Below are positions 12,540 through 24,923 of a stretch of 64,000 nt of DNA, piece by piece. The notes beneath the pieces are model-generated. The model was given only the letters and a program-made list of their open reading frames with translations, searched no databases and had not been told where the DNA came from. The DNA lies in contig JAJJXM010000017.1 of assembly GCA_024516155.1 (NCBI GenBank), forward strand, positions 620,001-684,000, in the 5' to 3' direction. Origin of the DNA: Pyronema omphalodes (lineage: Eukaryota > Ascomycota > Pezizomycetes > Pezizales > Pyronemataceae). The position numbers and the translations under genes were made by a program. Numbering within the stretch: the first letter of the stretch is position 1; the number at the start of each line of letters is the position of its first letter.

Positions 12540-15500
12540 TTATTTATCCACCTCCTTGCCTAAACTCCTTTCCGCGCCCTCACCCGCTGTACTCGGGGTT
12601 GGCGGTAGCTTGGAAGGGGTAAGCGGAGTGCCACCATCAAAGCCCATGCAAGTCCTCAACACAGCCCTAAGATCCTTCTTATCAATAGGCTTTGGTAAGA
12701 AATAGTTCATTCCAGCCTCCAAGCATTCGTTTTTATTCCCTTCATCTGCAAAGGCAGTCAAAGCGACGATGGGCGCATTGTAGCCTAAACGCCGCACGGT
12801 TCGAGTGCATTCTATGCCGTCGAGACCGGGCATTTGTATGTCCATCAATACAACACCAAAGGCTTCATTTCGTGCCATGGCTTCGGTAATTTTTGCCAAT
12901 GCTTCTTGGCCGTCTTTGGCGAGAGTCACATCTAGGAGCAAAACGTTAGCGGGGTGATCAATAAGGCCTCGGTGGGGGGAAAGGGGGTAGGATAGTGCGA
13001 TAAGGTGTCTCGGGATTTCCCAAGATGGGAGGGGAAACTCACTATGAAATCTCTGCAACTTCAACATCTGTACAATCACAGTTCTGTTTGTAGGATTATC
13101 CTCTGCCACCAGAATCCTCAAATCGCCCTTATGTTGCTCCCCTGGCATATCCGGCTCCGGTAGCCTATCCTTGAGTCTCGGTTTGTTCTCCTTGCCATAA
13201 GTCGGTTCAATAGGCTCATTATGCTGATCTATCTGTGCCGTCTGCTGAATCGTCTGCAATGTTTGCGTCTCTACTTCGACACTAGGTGTAGTCTCTCCCC
13301 GGTCCCGGAAACTAACCGGGACTTGAATGATAAACTTACTACCTCTTCCAACTTCAGATTCTAAGCGAATTGAACCACCAAGCATTTTGATGATTTGGCG
13401 ACAGATGGACAAACCAAGACCGACTCCTTCGTGGGTCTTGGACAGGTTCATCTCGGCCTGGACAAAGGGTTCGAAGACTTTCTTCTGGAGGTGCACAGGA
13501 ATACCGGGACCGTTGTCGGTAACGGTGAATTCGAGGACATGAGTCTTATCGCTCTGAGTAGCAGGACGGGTTGAGGGGTCCAAAGAGATCACCGATGGCG
13601 GACGAGCAAGGGTAGGAACCGGAGTACCAACGCCGGGGGTAATAATTGGAGAAATATCTCTTGTCTCAGAGTCGGTGTAGTCGATCGGGGTGTTACAGTT
13701 TCCAGTGGGAATACGAGAAAGCATAGTCATCATTCCCTCAGCCTGAGAGCGGGGTAGAAGTTCAATGTGGACACGGACGGACCCGCCTTTCCTATTCGGA
13801 TATTAGTAACTGTAGGAGGATCGGACCCGCCGACCGGGAGCGTGGGATGTAAGGGCGCAGGATATGCGAAATGTGGGGACGGGAATGCTTACGGAGTGAA
13901 TTTCAAGCCGTTACCAACAAGGTTGTACATGCATTGAGTAATGCGTTTGACGTCGGCTAGAAACATGAGGTTCATCAAATGCGCAGGGGGTTCCTCGACG
14001 ATCAGGTTAACTCCTCGTTCCTCGGAGGATTTGCCAAAGACCGCCATGAGTTGCTTTCCAACGACATCAATCACAAAATCTTCATCCTCTGCCACGCCTT
14101 CAAGAGTCCCAATTTGGTTCTTTGAAAACGTAAGCAGCTCATTAATCAGGTGTAGAAGAGATTTTCCGGACATAGCGGCAATCTCTAGACTGTCCTGTAC
14201 GTCTTTGGCTCCTTGCATGGTGGCCTGTTCCATTGCTACATCACACATGTTGATGATACCATTCAACGGGGTTCGTAATTCATGACTGATGTTGGCGATA
14301 AACAGTGACTTGGCTTTGTTTGCTTGTTCGGCGATTTTACGCTGTTCTTCGGCAAAATTAGTTTGCTCTTCTGCCAATTGTCGTTGTTCATCTGCTCGTT
14401 GTTTCTCGACAATCAACTGCTTGGTTCTCTCGCTCACACGTTCCTCCAAACCATTATATTGAACCTTCAGTTGCTCCGTCATCCTGTTGAAAGTTTCAGT
14501 CAAAGCAGTGAGTTCGTCTTCCACAAAGTGCTTGCGATCCGGAACTGGTCCAGGGATACGAAAGCCTCTGTATCCATCCTCATCCTGAATCGAGTCCGCT
14601 TTGGCTCTTCTTCGCTTTAACTGTTGGTTGATACGAAACATGATACCACTTTTTCCATTCTCAGCATCGCTAAGATCGGTGTCTCCGGGAGTAGGCGAAC
14701 GGTCTTCCTCCTGGTTGCTGGTAGAGCCAAAAGATTCGGTCGAGCCGATAGGGGATCCGCCAACAGTAGTTTTCTCGGTAGCGGCCTTTAGTCTGAGAAT
14801 CGGGCGAACGGCGACGTGCGCTAAGGGCCAAACAATCATCATAACCACTCCAAAGGTGCCGAAAACAGTAGCGACAAGCAACGTTTCGAGCTGTGAAATG
14901 GGTGCGAACGCTTCAGATTTATCTTGTTCTATTAGTAAGCCCCAGTCCGCTAATTGTCCCTGAATTGATGGCATGGCATAACCGACGCCAACTTCCCGAC
15001 CCTCGGAGCTTCGTGCATCCAAGTCTGCTTCTCCTTTCCGAGGAGATACTTTCTTTACGTAAAGATCCCAGACCGCCTCGTAGTCCCTTAGTTTTCGTGT
15101 TTGCCCAGCCAGATTCGAGTCGTTGTTAGGTGGAAGCAAGTAGACGAACTCGTAGTCTCCAACCTCGCTTTTGATTTTCGAATTTGGTTCGTCATGGTGT
15201 TCTGGCTTGGTGCGCTGTCTGGCATCGACATGAGACCGAGGCTTGGTGTTGCCGCTGATTCGTGTATCGTTCCAAAGGTTGTTGACCCAGGCAGGGCCAA
15301 CCAGGAGGGTATGGCCAGTAGTTCCAAGACCTCTTGTGTCTTGAAGTATCGTCAGCAACGAGCTGGCATTCATAACAATTGTTGCGAATCCAATCAAATC
15401 TCCCTATTCCTGTATTAGCATCTTATCCCACCATGGCAAAGACGGAGAATACTACATCCTGTCCGTTAACCTGGTCAAAAATTGGGAATGTAAAACTCAT

Positions 15501-16477
15501 AATTGCGAACGTGCTATTGATAACAAGTGGCCCCAATAACAAGCCGCCCATTTCCTGAATGTAAGACGGAGTAAAAATGGTGCTTGCATCTCCAGTCAGG
15601 TTCGGATTTCTGTGTTCGTCCTGAATGGGGAAGAGGTCCATGGCAAATCCATCCAATACTGGCTTTCCCTCTGATCTGTTCCTTCCAACCTCCTGCCAAA
15701 ATAACCGACGATCTTCCACAGACTCATTTTTCGCTCTCATCATTTCTCCCATCATGCCATTTTCAGGTGCTGGTGGGAGCATAATGCCTATAGCATTGTC
15801 TCCCGTAACGTTTAGCAATCCAATGTATCCTCCCTTTCCTGGGCCAATATTGACTCTTGTGCCATTAGCAATAGTCCCGTTGTATTGAGGATTGTTGAGT
15901 CCTCCAACCCAAGTACCATTAATGTAAGCTCCTTCATCGACATTAAGTTCCGAGCCATTTCCTAGCCTTGCATCAAAAAGTGCAACTTGCAAAATCTCCT
16001 GAAAACCACCAACTCTCGCAGACGCCGCAACTCGCAAATCCTCCTCGACCCGTACCCAGTTGTTAAGTGAGTTGTTTCCCAATTTTTCGTATCTCCTCAG
16101 TGCGCCTCGAACAACGGATTGAGTGGAAATGCCATGAGCGACATGGTGTAATATTGCAAAGGTTTGTGATATTTGAGCAGACTTCATTGAAACCGCCATA
16201 GAAATGCGGTCGAGAGAAACGGATTGAATCAGACGACGATTATTGATCCACTATTGATTGTTTGTTTGCGTTAGCCTCAACTGTAAACACGGAACATCAC
16301 ACTAAATCACCCGGAAACACTCACAAAAATTAGAGACAAAATCCCCACAGCAATCATAGCAGTAATAGCAACGAGAATGCTGAGCTGGGTCCGGATACTA
16401 ATCTTGATACGAGGATTCGAGTGGAAAGATGCCGCCCAGCGAGTAAACGCTGGGCCGAATTCCCTCCAGGGAGGCAT
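12540..16477 (-). CDS. SLN1: Sln1-type hybrid histidine kinase (osmosensor, group VI)
   Basis: Five exons fit in frame: 16477..16325, 16250..15456, 15403..13893, 13791..13043 and 12931..12540 (1199 aa). Order: short cytoplasmic N-terminus, membrane helix near 30-50, extracellular sensor region with Asn glycosylation sites, second helix near 488-513, linker (HAMP-like) and coiled coil, H-box ANISHELRTPLNG with phospho-His near 690, ATPase boxes NLVGNGLKFTP, DNGPGIP and GVGLGLSICRQ, then a receiver with acidic pocket LVAEDN, phospho-Asp in VVLMDIQMPGLDG (about 1100) and the conserved Lys in PKPID. In fungi this sensor relays phosphate through Ypd1 to Ssk1 and controls the HOG MAP kinase under turgor change. 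The introns have good signals (GTGAGT...CTAAC...AATAG; GTGAGT...CTAAC...CTAG); the second uses a weaker GTAGTA donor. The last intron (111 bp) keeps the frame open if retained. The start ATG at 16477 gives the usual N-terminus; an upstream in-frame ATG at 16768 looks like leader. Confidence 0.93.
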
Positions 16478-19400
16478 TGCAGCTACTCTATGGCTTTGCT
16501 TCGAGAAACTAAACCACGGTGTATGTTTTTGGTTCGTAAAACGTTTGGATATAGAACATCGGACAGTGGTGGTTGTGGTGCACAGCGAGTGTTGACGGGG
16601 TGTCGGGGATAGAGGATAGGTTCGAGTAGAAGTTGAGATTGAGATTGAGCTTGTTGGGGAGTGGTGGTAGTGTAGTGTTTCCGCACAACTGGCGGTCGGA
16701 TTGGTGTGAACCAGCTGGACTTTGGAGAGTGATTGATATCTATTGAGGAATGCGTTTCCTACGTCCACCTTCTTCGGTGTCGCCTTTTTTCGTCCTTTTC
16801 CGGTTTTCCTTTTCCCTTCGCGTGTGTTGTCTTGTGCTATGGAGAAGGAAGAAAAGAAATTGAGAGTATCAGCATCTTCCGTCGACTTCTCAACTCACAC
16901 CAACGCTCTCTTGCTTAGCGGTGCGGTGCTTTGACATGGGCTTGCAAGGGCTTACTCGTCGAGCACAAGGTCCAGACAAGGGTTCTACAAGGGTGTCTTC
17001 CACTGGCTAGGATGCTTTGGTGATAGTCTCAAATCGCTGAACTCCAGATATGCACTTGGCCGTGTGCGGGATGACTTACCCCGGCGCAGGGCTCTCCCAA
17101 GACATTCAAAGCCTGGGTGCATAATTAGCGTCGCCCTAGAGCAGCGCCTGAAGGAAGCAGCTGAACGCACAGGAGATCGTATTCAATCAACTTTGAGCGG
17201 GGTTGACAGGATTATTGTGTGTATGTAACCATTTCTATCTCGATTTCAGACAGACAGCAATGGGATTTGTTGAGAAGCCGATTATGAACACAGCATTCAA
17301 TATCCGTATCGTGAGATTGGCATATATGCAAAAACAGCCTTTATTGCTTTTTGTGAATATGAATACATAATATACGGATTGCTTGGAATTAGCCATAGGG
17401 TAAAGTGGGATATCCATGGGGATCGTTCAATAATAAATTGAATCCAGACTGATCCACCAGGCAAACATCCGCGGGTGGCCAGCTAAGGCAGCTTCCCAAT
17501 CCAGTCCTGTGCAGCAGACATGCATCCGTCTTCACTTTCACTTGCCTCCACGTATCTAGACTACATACCCCAACATCGAGAAAAATGTGTTTGATGCACA
17601 CAAGGGTTTGGATTAGTTTGTTACAGGTATGCATCCGGAATGTTTCCAACTTTTTGACATGTTCGAGGAACAAACGGCACGCAGGAAACCGACACAAAGT
17701 GAAGCCGGGCGAAACAAAGCAAACCAAACCAAAGGAAGCAAACAAGAGGGAGAAATGGGAGGAGGATTACAATCAAATAAACCGAAACATCCAAACATCA
17801 GCCACTTCCATCGCAAAGTATCGCATCATCTTCACATCGTCAGCGCAGAGTCCATTTCCCAAGTTCATCAAGGGAGTAAATCCAACGCCAACCCGCCAAG
17901 CCAAGCCATTTCTGATTCCCACGGGAACTGATGATCTATAGTATCTTCGTTTTATAACCACTCCACTCTACTTTATCCCACCATATCAAAGCTATCATAA
18001 GTCTGTAATTCGGGATTCGGGATTCGTGATTCGGGATTCTAGGTGAGATGGTGATGATGATCCATAACAGATCATAGCAGATTAAAACATCAAACATCGA
18101 ACATCGAACAACATTTCTCACTCATATCTCCGTACCAGGCTCTTATCGAATATGTATGGCCTGGCATACACATCCACAAACATGTATACATACCCAACAC
18201 CCACCCACCTCATCACGTGTCCTCAATATATTAAAAATCCTATATTCCATAGTGCTTTTCCGATATATTCCCCCCCATCCTGTTTTTTTTCTGCGAACAC
18301 TGCGGCATATTCTGATCTGATCTAATCACTTTTTTATTTTTTTTTTTTGCTAAATTTCAGATTTCAGATTCAGATTTAGATATAGATACATCTTCAAGCA
18401 ATTTCCAAAACAAGGCACGGGTGGAGTTTATTTTTTTAATCCTTCTAATCTTTTGATCTTTTTAATTATTGATAGAGCAATAGCAATAGCAATGATATAA
18501 TATAATATAATAAAAGAGATCAAAGAAAGTGATTACAGCATAGGACGAAATCTCATTGCTGGTTATAAGAAAGCTGTATAATCACACACCACCCCCCCCC
18601 CCCCCCCCAAATTGTCATAAAGAATTATCTGTATATATAATAATATATATATGTCCACATGAGTATACATATTTTTGTTGAAAAAAACTAGATGTATGGT
18701 GGATGATATGTACGGTATATAGAACCTAAGAAAAAAAAGCTGGAGAAAGGGATATAAAAGGATTATATGTATGTATGTATGTATGTATCAACAGAACATA
18801 ACATAACACCTCATAGCATAGCATAGCATAGCATAAACCCGCATTACCACAAAAAAACAAAAGTGCCAAGTCACAAGTACCCAGTACCCAGCATAGTACC
18901 TTCAAAATCGCAACAAAAGTGCTAAGTAAAAAATACACTCCGCGGAGTATGTATATGTACAGTTTACAGTCGGCCATCTCCGAATTTTTCTGCGGTATGT
19001 TTTATATCATGTCATGTCATGTATTAATGACACATCCCTCGTCTTTCTTCCGTCTGTCGTCTGTCCTCTGTCATCTGTCGTCTGTCTTCGCCTCATGTAT
19101 GCCGAGCTCGAGTACAAGTAAAAGTACACCGGAAGGCTTGTCATTATTAATTTTTCCTTCCGATGCTTTTACATATGACTCTTCAAGAAATGTTGCAATA
19201 TTGCAATATTGCAATGTGGCATGTATGTTAACAAATTTTGTTATTGTCACAGCATTTTCATGGCATTTTCATAGGCATTTTCATGGCTCTAAGCTAAGCT
19301 TCCATGCTTCTATGTATGCCCATGATATTCTTCCATTCATCAACCACACACACACTGGTACATAGATAGACTGGTACTCTAATCTAGTATGAGTCGGGTA

Positions 19401-22400
19401 ATGGAAACTAATTGCGGCTGAGCTCTCATCAACGGGCCCTAAAAGGTACCTATCCCACTAAGTTTACTAGATCAGATAACCAGATACTCTAGTGTCTAGC
19501 TCATTAGTCTATGGCATAACTAAGGGACGTGCCCATAACCCTCCCGGGGGGCGCGGTGAGCTGAGGTTTGCAGAGCCAAGAAGCGAGTCGGAGTCAAATC
19601 TCATCCTGTTCAAATTCCTCGGCCAATCGGGTGTCAGGGTATGGCAAGTAAACGGTGGTGACAATCAAACGCTTGATGCGTCTGATGGAGCTCCCGAAGC
19701 GAGGACCGCCAGCACCGCGAGCGGGTGGCCATATGGTGGCCATACATACAGTGAGGGTTCAACGGTAGACTCGCATCTACACTCGGTGCGTATGTTGGTG
19801 ACATGCCCACCATACATACACGACCGTTCGCACGACGCGACGGTAAACGGTTGGTGCCACTTCCGAACCCACGTATGACAGCACCCGCTCGAGTACACAG
19901 CAGATACATACAGTACAACCAACCCTTGCACCCTCTAGGTTTTTCATGTCGCAGCCGAAGGCAACACAAAATAAACCAAAATAAACCACCTAGATCGCAT
20001 CGAAACAGCTGGTACATAGCGGGAGATAGACAACTCATTGCTATTTGCCGCCGAGCTGCTGCACTCTCACCGGATGAATTGAATGAGATAAATTCTTGGC
20101 AGTCCAGTAGTCAATTTTTTCTCTCGGACAGCTTTTTCTGCGGGTAAACATCTTTTCATCCAGCCAGAGGGGTACGTAGCGGAATTCAACGTGGGCGTCG
20201 ACTGGACCGTGTCGAACATCCGGGAGATGTCGAAAGCTTTTGTCTAGTAGGTTGAGTTGGATTGAGTGACGAATGAAACCATCAAATACCTTGGCCACCA
20301 AATCGTTGGAAGTGTTAATTAGGATATTCGGATATGCACTGAGTTTGAGTACAGATAGTACCACCATCCATCTCCAGAGAACTCGCTACTGAAATAATCG
20401 GACGAGTAGCACCGACGACATTCCCAGCGGTTGAAGTGTCACCAGCCATTTGCATCTCCATGGACTGCGACTCGGAAGAACCTCTCGCCAAACTGAGTCC
20501 GACTACATGGCTAGCTAGCAGGCTGTAACAAACTAACCAATGGAAACCAATAGACACCATAGACGCCAATAACACTTCATCATCATGACAAATAGCTCAT
20601 GGTTAAGCATTTCACAACCCGGTGTATCTTCGTTCGTTTCAAAAGCCTAGAAAACCCCAAGCCTCTCGTCTGTTGGGACCGGGTGCGGGAGGGATCCATT
20701 TGGCCCGCCCGGCCTCGGCTTCGGCCGCTGGGTCTTCGGGGGGAGGGCCGGGGAAGGGGGGGGGGGGGGGGGTATGATGAGGGTGGGGTTGTGTTTTGAA
20801 TCCGCGTTCAACATCTCCAAATCTATTCGAGGCAAATGAAGTTGCCAAAAAGGTCGCACGCAGGTAAGGACTCTGCTATAGCTTTTCTAAGAACCTTCCG
20901 GGGCTGCCGAGTATAGCAACATCTCATCAACCATGATGTCTTGAATCAAAGAGAATCAAAGAGAATCGGGGTGTATCGAAGGCAATCGAAAGAAAAAAAC
21001 CAAGCCTCGAAATTTCAGCCCCAAAATCCAAGCCTCTTTGCCAATCCGTGCTCCGCAGCCTTAAATTTGGCACAATAAAAAGCAAAGTTGGTATCGTAGG
21101 GGGGTTTATGAGATGGAAATGGAGATGGAGGGTTTATTAGAGAGCAAGAAAGTAAAGCAGGACTGATGCGGTAGAATAGCAGGGTGAGTACCTAGACGGT
21201 GGAGATGGAACTCATACCCAGCCCGGCGGACACGGCGGGCACGGCGGGGATTCGGCCGCCCCAGTAAGTGCAACAAAGACAAAGAGTGCCCCGGCAAAAT
21301 TTCATCACAATAAAGTATGACGCTGAAAATGAAGATGAAGATAACCAACACTAAGTATTCTTGGCTCTCAAATTCATTATATCTCCAATCATACCCCCTC
21401 AAGCGCGATAACCGAACTTAAAATCCTTTTCTCAGGGCTATGTATGCATCCCTCCATCACAAGCCCCAAAACGTAGGTCTCCCATGTTCTTCACCCAACA
21501 CCTGACCACCATTAGCGTGGGGTAGGAGGGGGTAGGAGGGGGGGAAACATATGATACCATGGTGATAGAGATGAGCTCCTAAGCTTTAAGCCACCATCTT
21601 TGTTTCTCCTTTCCATCATCTTGGAAACAAATCAAATGCAGTGGTGTGAAGAATTTTCTCGGACCTGCATAAGTTTCAAGATCACCCCACGGAACCCTTC
21701 TTTACACGCCAACTGAAAACTGCTAGATTTTAGATGTTAAATGTTTAGTTTAGTTTCAACTTAACACTAGTGGATTGTGCTGATGGTGTTTGTGGTGTTT
21801 GACACGTGAAGCGACTGAAGCGATGTCAAGTGAAGTGAAGTGAAGCGAAGCAATGGCTTTTCGATAAATTTATTTTAGGGTATACCGTGTAGTAACCTTA
21901 TGTACTAACTGCAATAACCTTTGATGGAAATTAACACCGGCCCCAGATCTCCGAAGCTGAATGTTATATATACAGGAGGTGGTAAAATTGGTTCCATTAA
22001 TCCGACGTACGCTTAATGTTTTCCTACTATTTTTTTACTATTTTTTGTCTGGAGTTTGTTATTGATTTCTATTGATATATGATATTTGTACTTTATATAT
22101 CGCATATCTTATATCGTATACCGTACAGCACTCACGATTATACTGAATTGTATTTGTTTTTTGCAACACATTTCAAAGGATTACAGGTTACAATACCATT
22201 CTCTTACCAATTCAACTTATTTTAACAACACGACCACACATCATGCTACTAATATTACCAACGAGTCTATCAACAAACTATCAAAGAAGAAACCGCAACT
22301 TCAGAATGATCTCGGAATTATCCAGTTCCAAGGTTTGGGAAATTTCCTCGACCTTGGGAAAGGAGTTCTCCATTGTCGGGGGTTTAAGAGATAATGTAGT

Positions 22401-23670
22401 TTCAGATGGGATTGAAGTTTATGGGTTGAGGGGGTTTAAGGGCTGGTGGAGTTTATAACTTTGATGGAATTTTTCTTGATCTTCATCCTGAGTTCTGAAC
22501 TCGGAATCCGAAAGTCAAAATTTAAGAAAGTGTAGTTTTAGATGATTCTCCCTTTCTCTTTCTATATATATATATATATATTAGTTCACTGAGTGGCATA
22601 GGAACAGAGTAAAAACATATCCCTGAAACTAGAACTGAGTAAGAATTCCTCAGACTATCTTTTCTACACATGATACATCTCTATCCCCATCGTGTTATAC
22701 ACCAACCATCATCTTCACAAGCCTTTCCAACTTAACCAAAAACACCACAATACCACGACAGTCGACTAATCAATATATGAAAAAGTGCGCAAAAAATGAA
22801 GGGGCCTGGGGAGCCAAAAACGACAGCTTCATTCCCGATCAATCGAACAAAAACGAAGCCCCTTCACTCTTACCAGTTGGAAAGTACTATCTCCCGAATT
22901 TCGTTAATGGATCGTAGTCATAATAGAGGTCTTTCTTAAATCGATATGAAATCAATTTCGAAGCATAAAAACTATAGACCAAAACTCACCACGAACTAAC
23001 TAGTAACCCTCTGTAAACATCAAAGTGCACTCGTAATCCCCCCAACCCCCAAATCACGATATTTGTACCCGAGCTATACATACTGGTATATACATACATC
23101 AATAGCCTTAAAATATTAATCCCATCACCGAATAGTGAATATATAACTACACTCAGACTAAGTCAATAACTCAATCCCTATAAATTCATCCTACCAACCA
23201 TCCTACCAACCATCCCAACCATTCTATCATACTCAATCCCCACCACCCACAACTCCCTTCAAAATCAATTCTACATCCTATCCCTTATATTTTTATAATT
23301 TTATAATCTCATATTCTACGTACCCTATTCGTACCCTATTTCGCCGCGTGCCGCATTGTCATTTATAAGACGTATAGATATAGAGAAACCAAGTCCCTAC
23401 GACGAGCCTTTCCCCACTCTTCATAGGGACTAGAGACTAGGTATTAGGATTAGTTAAATCCATCGCGTTATCCAAATCACTTAGGCAAAAAAAGTAAAAA
23501 AAAAAGAAATATAAAATCCCATTCCCTTCCATTTACCATTTACCATTTACCATTCACGAATCAAAAAAGTCACGAAGCTTAAGGTTATATAATACAACCT
23601 TGGGTCCTCGAGGGAATAGAAGAAATAAGCCATATCCATTTCTATATCCTTATTTCTTTATCCCTTTCTT
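16478..23670. other. Long non-coding stretch between SLN1 and the array cluster
   Basis: No gene supported over about 7 kb. The first 400 bp should hold the SLN1 promoter and 5' UTR. C/G homopolymers lie at 18591-18608 and 20757-20773, with short satellites such as ATGT near 18766 and ATAGC near 18818. A minus-strand open frame 20367..20041 (108 codons, with RHLPDVRHGPVDAH and FRYVPLWLDEKMF) has protein-like composition but no recognised family, convincing start or splice partner; it may be a gene remnant. A short GC-rich patch lies at 20690-20775. Confidence 0.5.
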
Positions 23671-23784
23671 TATATCCTTATATCCTTATATCCTTATATC
23701 CTTATATCCTTATATCCTTATATCCTTATATCCTTATATCCTTATATCCTTATATCCTTATATCCTTATATCCTTATATCCTTA
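23671..23784. repeat. Octamer array TATATCCT, about 14 copies
   Basis: Near-perfect tandem octamers. They are followed directly by an imperfect ATACCTATCG-type 10-mer run (23785-23850). Confidence 0.95.
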
Positions 23785-23864
23785 TTATACCTATTATACC
23801 TATCGTACCTATCATACCTATCGTACCTATCATACCTATCGTATATTATATTCTAAACGCAAAG

Positions 23865-23932
23865 CAATACAATACAATACAATACAATACAATACAATAC
23901 AATACAATACAATTCAATTCAATTCAATTCAA
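23865..23932. repeat. Pentamer arrays CAATA then CAATT
   Basis: About nine copies of CAATA pass without a gap into about four copies of CAATT, indicating a point change spread by slippage. Confidence 0.95.
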
Positions 23933-24117
23933 TAATCTAAAGCTAAAGATAAAGCTAAAGATAAAGATACTACAACCTTGAACCAACACCCCTAGACCCC
24001 TAGACCAGCTAGACATGTTAATTCCGACGACTCCATATCTATATTCCTTTTGAATTCTATACAAACCCCCCCCCCCCCCTCCCCCTCCTCCTGCTGTCGA
24101 TACTGGCTTCTTATCTA

Positions 24118-24172
24118 GTATCCAGTATCCAGTATCCAGTATCCAGTATCCAGTATCCAGTATCCAGTATTC
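24118..24172. repeat. Heptamer array TATCCAG, about 7.5 copies
   Basis: Perfect tandem heptamer, preceded by a C/T-rich tract at 24065-24090. Confidence 0.95.
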
Positions 24173-24190
24173 CAAAGTCCTGAGATCACT

Positions 24191-24536
24191 GGTTTTGGTT
24201 TTGGTTTTGGTTTTGGTTTTGGTTTTGGTTTTGGTTTTGGTTTTGGTTTTGGTTTTGGTTTTGGTTTTGGTTTTGGTTTTGGTTTTGGTTTTGGTTTTGG
24301 TTTTGGTTTTGGTTTTGGTTTTGGTTTTGGTTTTGGTTTTGGTTTTGGTTTTGGTTTTGGTTTTGGTTTTGGTTTTGGTTTTGGTTTTGGTTTTGGTTTT
24401 GGTTTTGGTTTTGGTTTTGGTTTTGGTTTTGGTTTTGGTTTTGGTTTTGGTTTTGGTTTTGGTTTTGGTTTTGGTTTTGGTTTTGGTTTTGGTTTTGGTT
24501 TTGGTTTTGGTTTTGGTTTTGGTTTTGGTTTTGGTT
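24191..24536. repeat. Hexamer array GGTTTT, about 57.7 perfect copies
   Basis: 346 bp of uninterrupted GGTTTT. Read through, it encodes only a Val-Leu dipeptide repeat, so the open frame is an artefact. GG runs on one strand every 6 bp could form two-layer G-quadruplexes. The unit is not the TTAGGG telomere repeat. I saw no interruption. Confidence 0.98.
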
Positions 24537-24572
24537 CGTCTATTCTAATTTTTTTTTTCTACATGTGTATCC

Positions 24573-24642
24573 CACCATCACCACCACCATCACCACCACC
24601 ATCACCACCACCATCACCACCACCACCACCACCACCACCACC
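24573..24642. repeat. Trinucleotide array ACC with ATC interruptions
   Basis: CACCAC/ATCACC units. No coding exon is evident around it. Confidence 0.9.
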
Positions 24643-24923
24643 TAGCTACATGAATAGATGAATAGCCAGCTATCCGGAGTAAGTTGTTTTTAGTTTATTC
24701 CTTAGTTCCAACCACATAAAGTAAAATAAACACAAGAAAAGAGATAAGAAAAGATACAAGAAAAATAAACGCCATGATGTTTAGTTAAACACATCCTATC
24801 CCATCCCATCCCATTCCCCTGCATGTCATCCCATACTATCCCATGCTATCCCCATCCCCATCCATCCCCATCCCCCAAATCTCCCCCATACAAATCCACA
24901 TCCAATCCCAAAGCAAAATGCAT
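24643..24923. other. 3' flank of the LPMO gene
   Basis: A/C-rich sequence with ATCCC/CATCCC runs (24793-24890). Probably the 3' untranslated region and terminator of the minus-strand LPMO gene. Confidence 0.5.

Noticed and set aside
16478..16768. N-terminal extension of SLN1 to an ATG at 16768
   Set aside because: The Ser/Thr/His-rich extension looks like translated 5' UTR; the ATG at 16477 gives the usual short cytoplasmic start.
20041..20575. Two overlapping minus-strand frames, the upper with a signal-like start, the lower with protein-like composition
   Set aside because: I could not join them with an intron of plausible length, and no family is recognised; mentioned only as a possible remnant.
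24195..24548. Val-Leu repeat open frame
   Set aside because: It is entirely the GGTTTT hexamer array.
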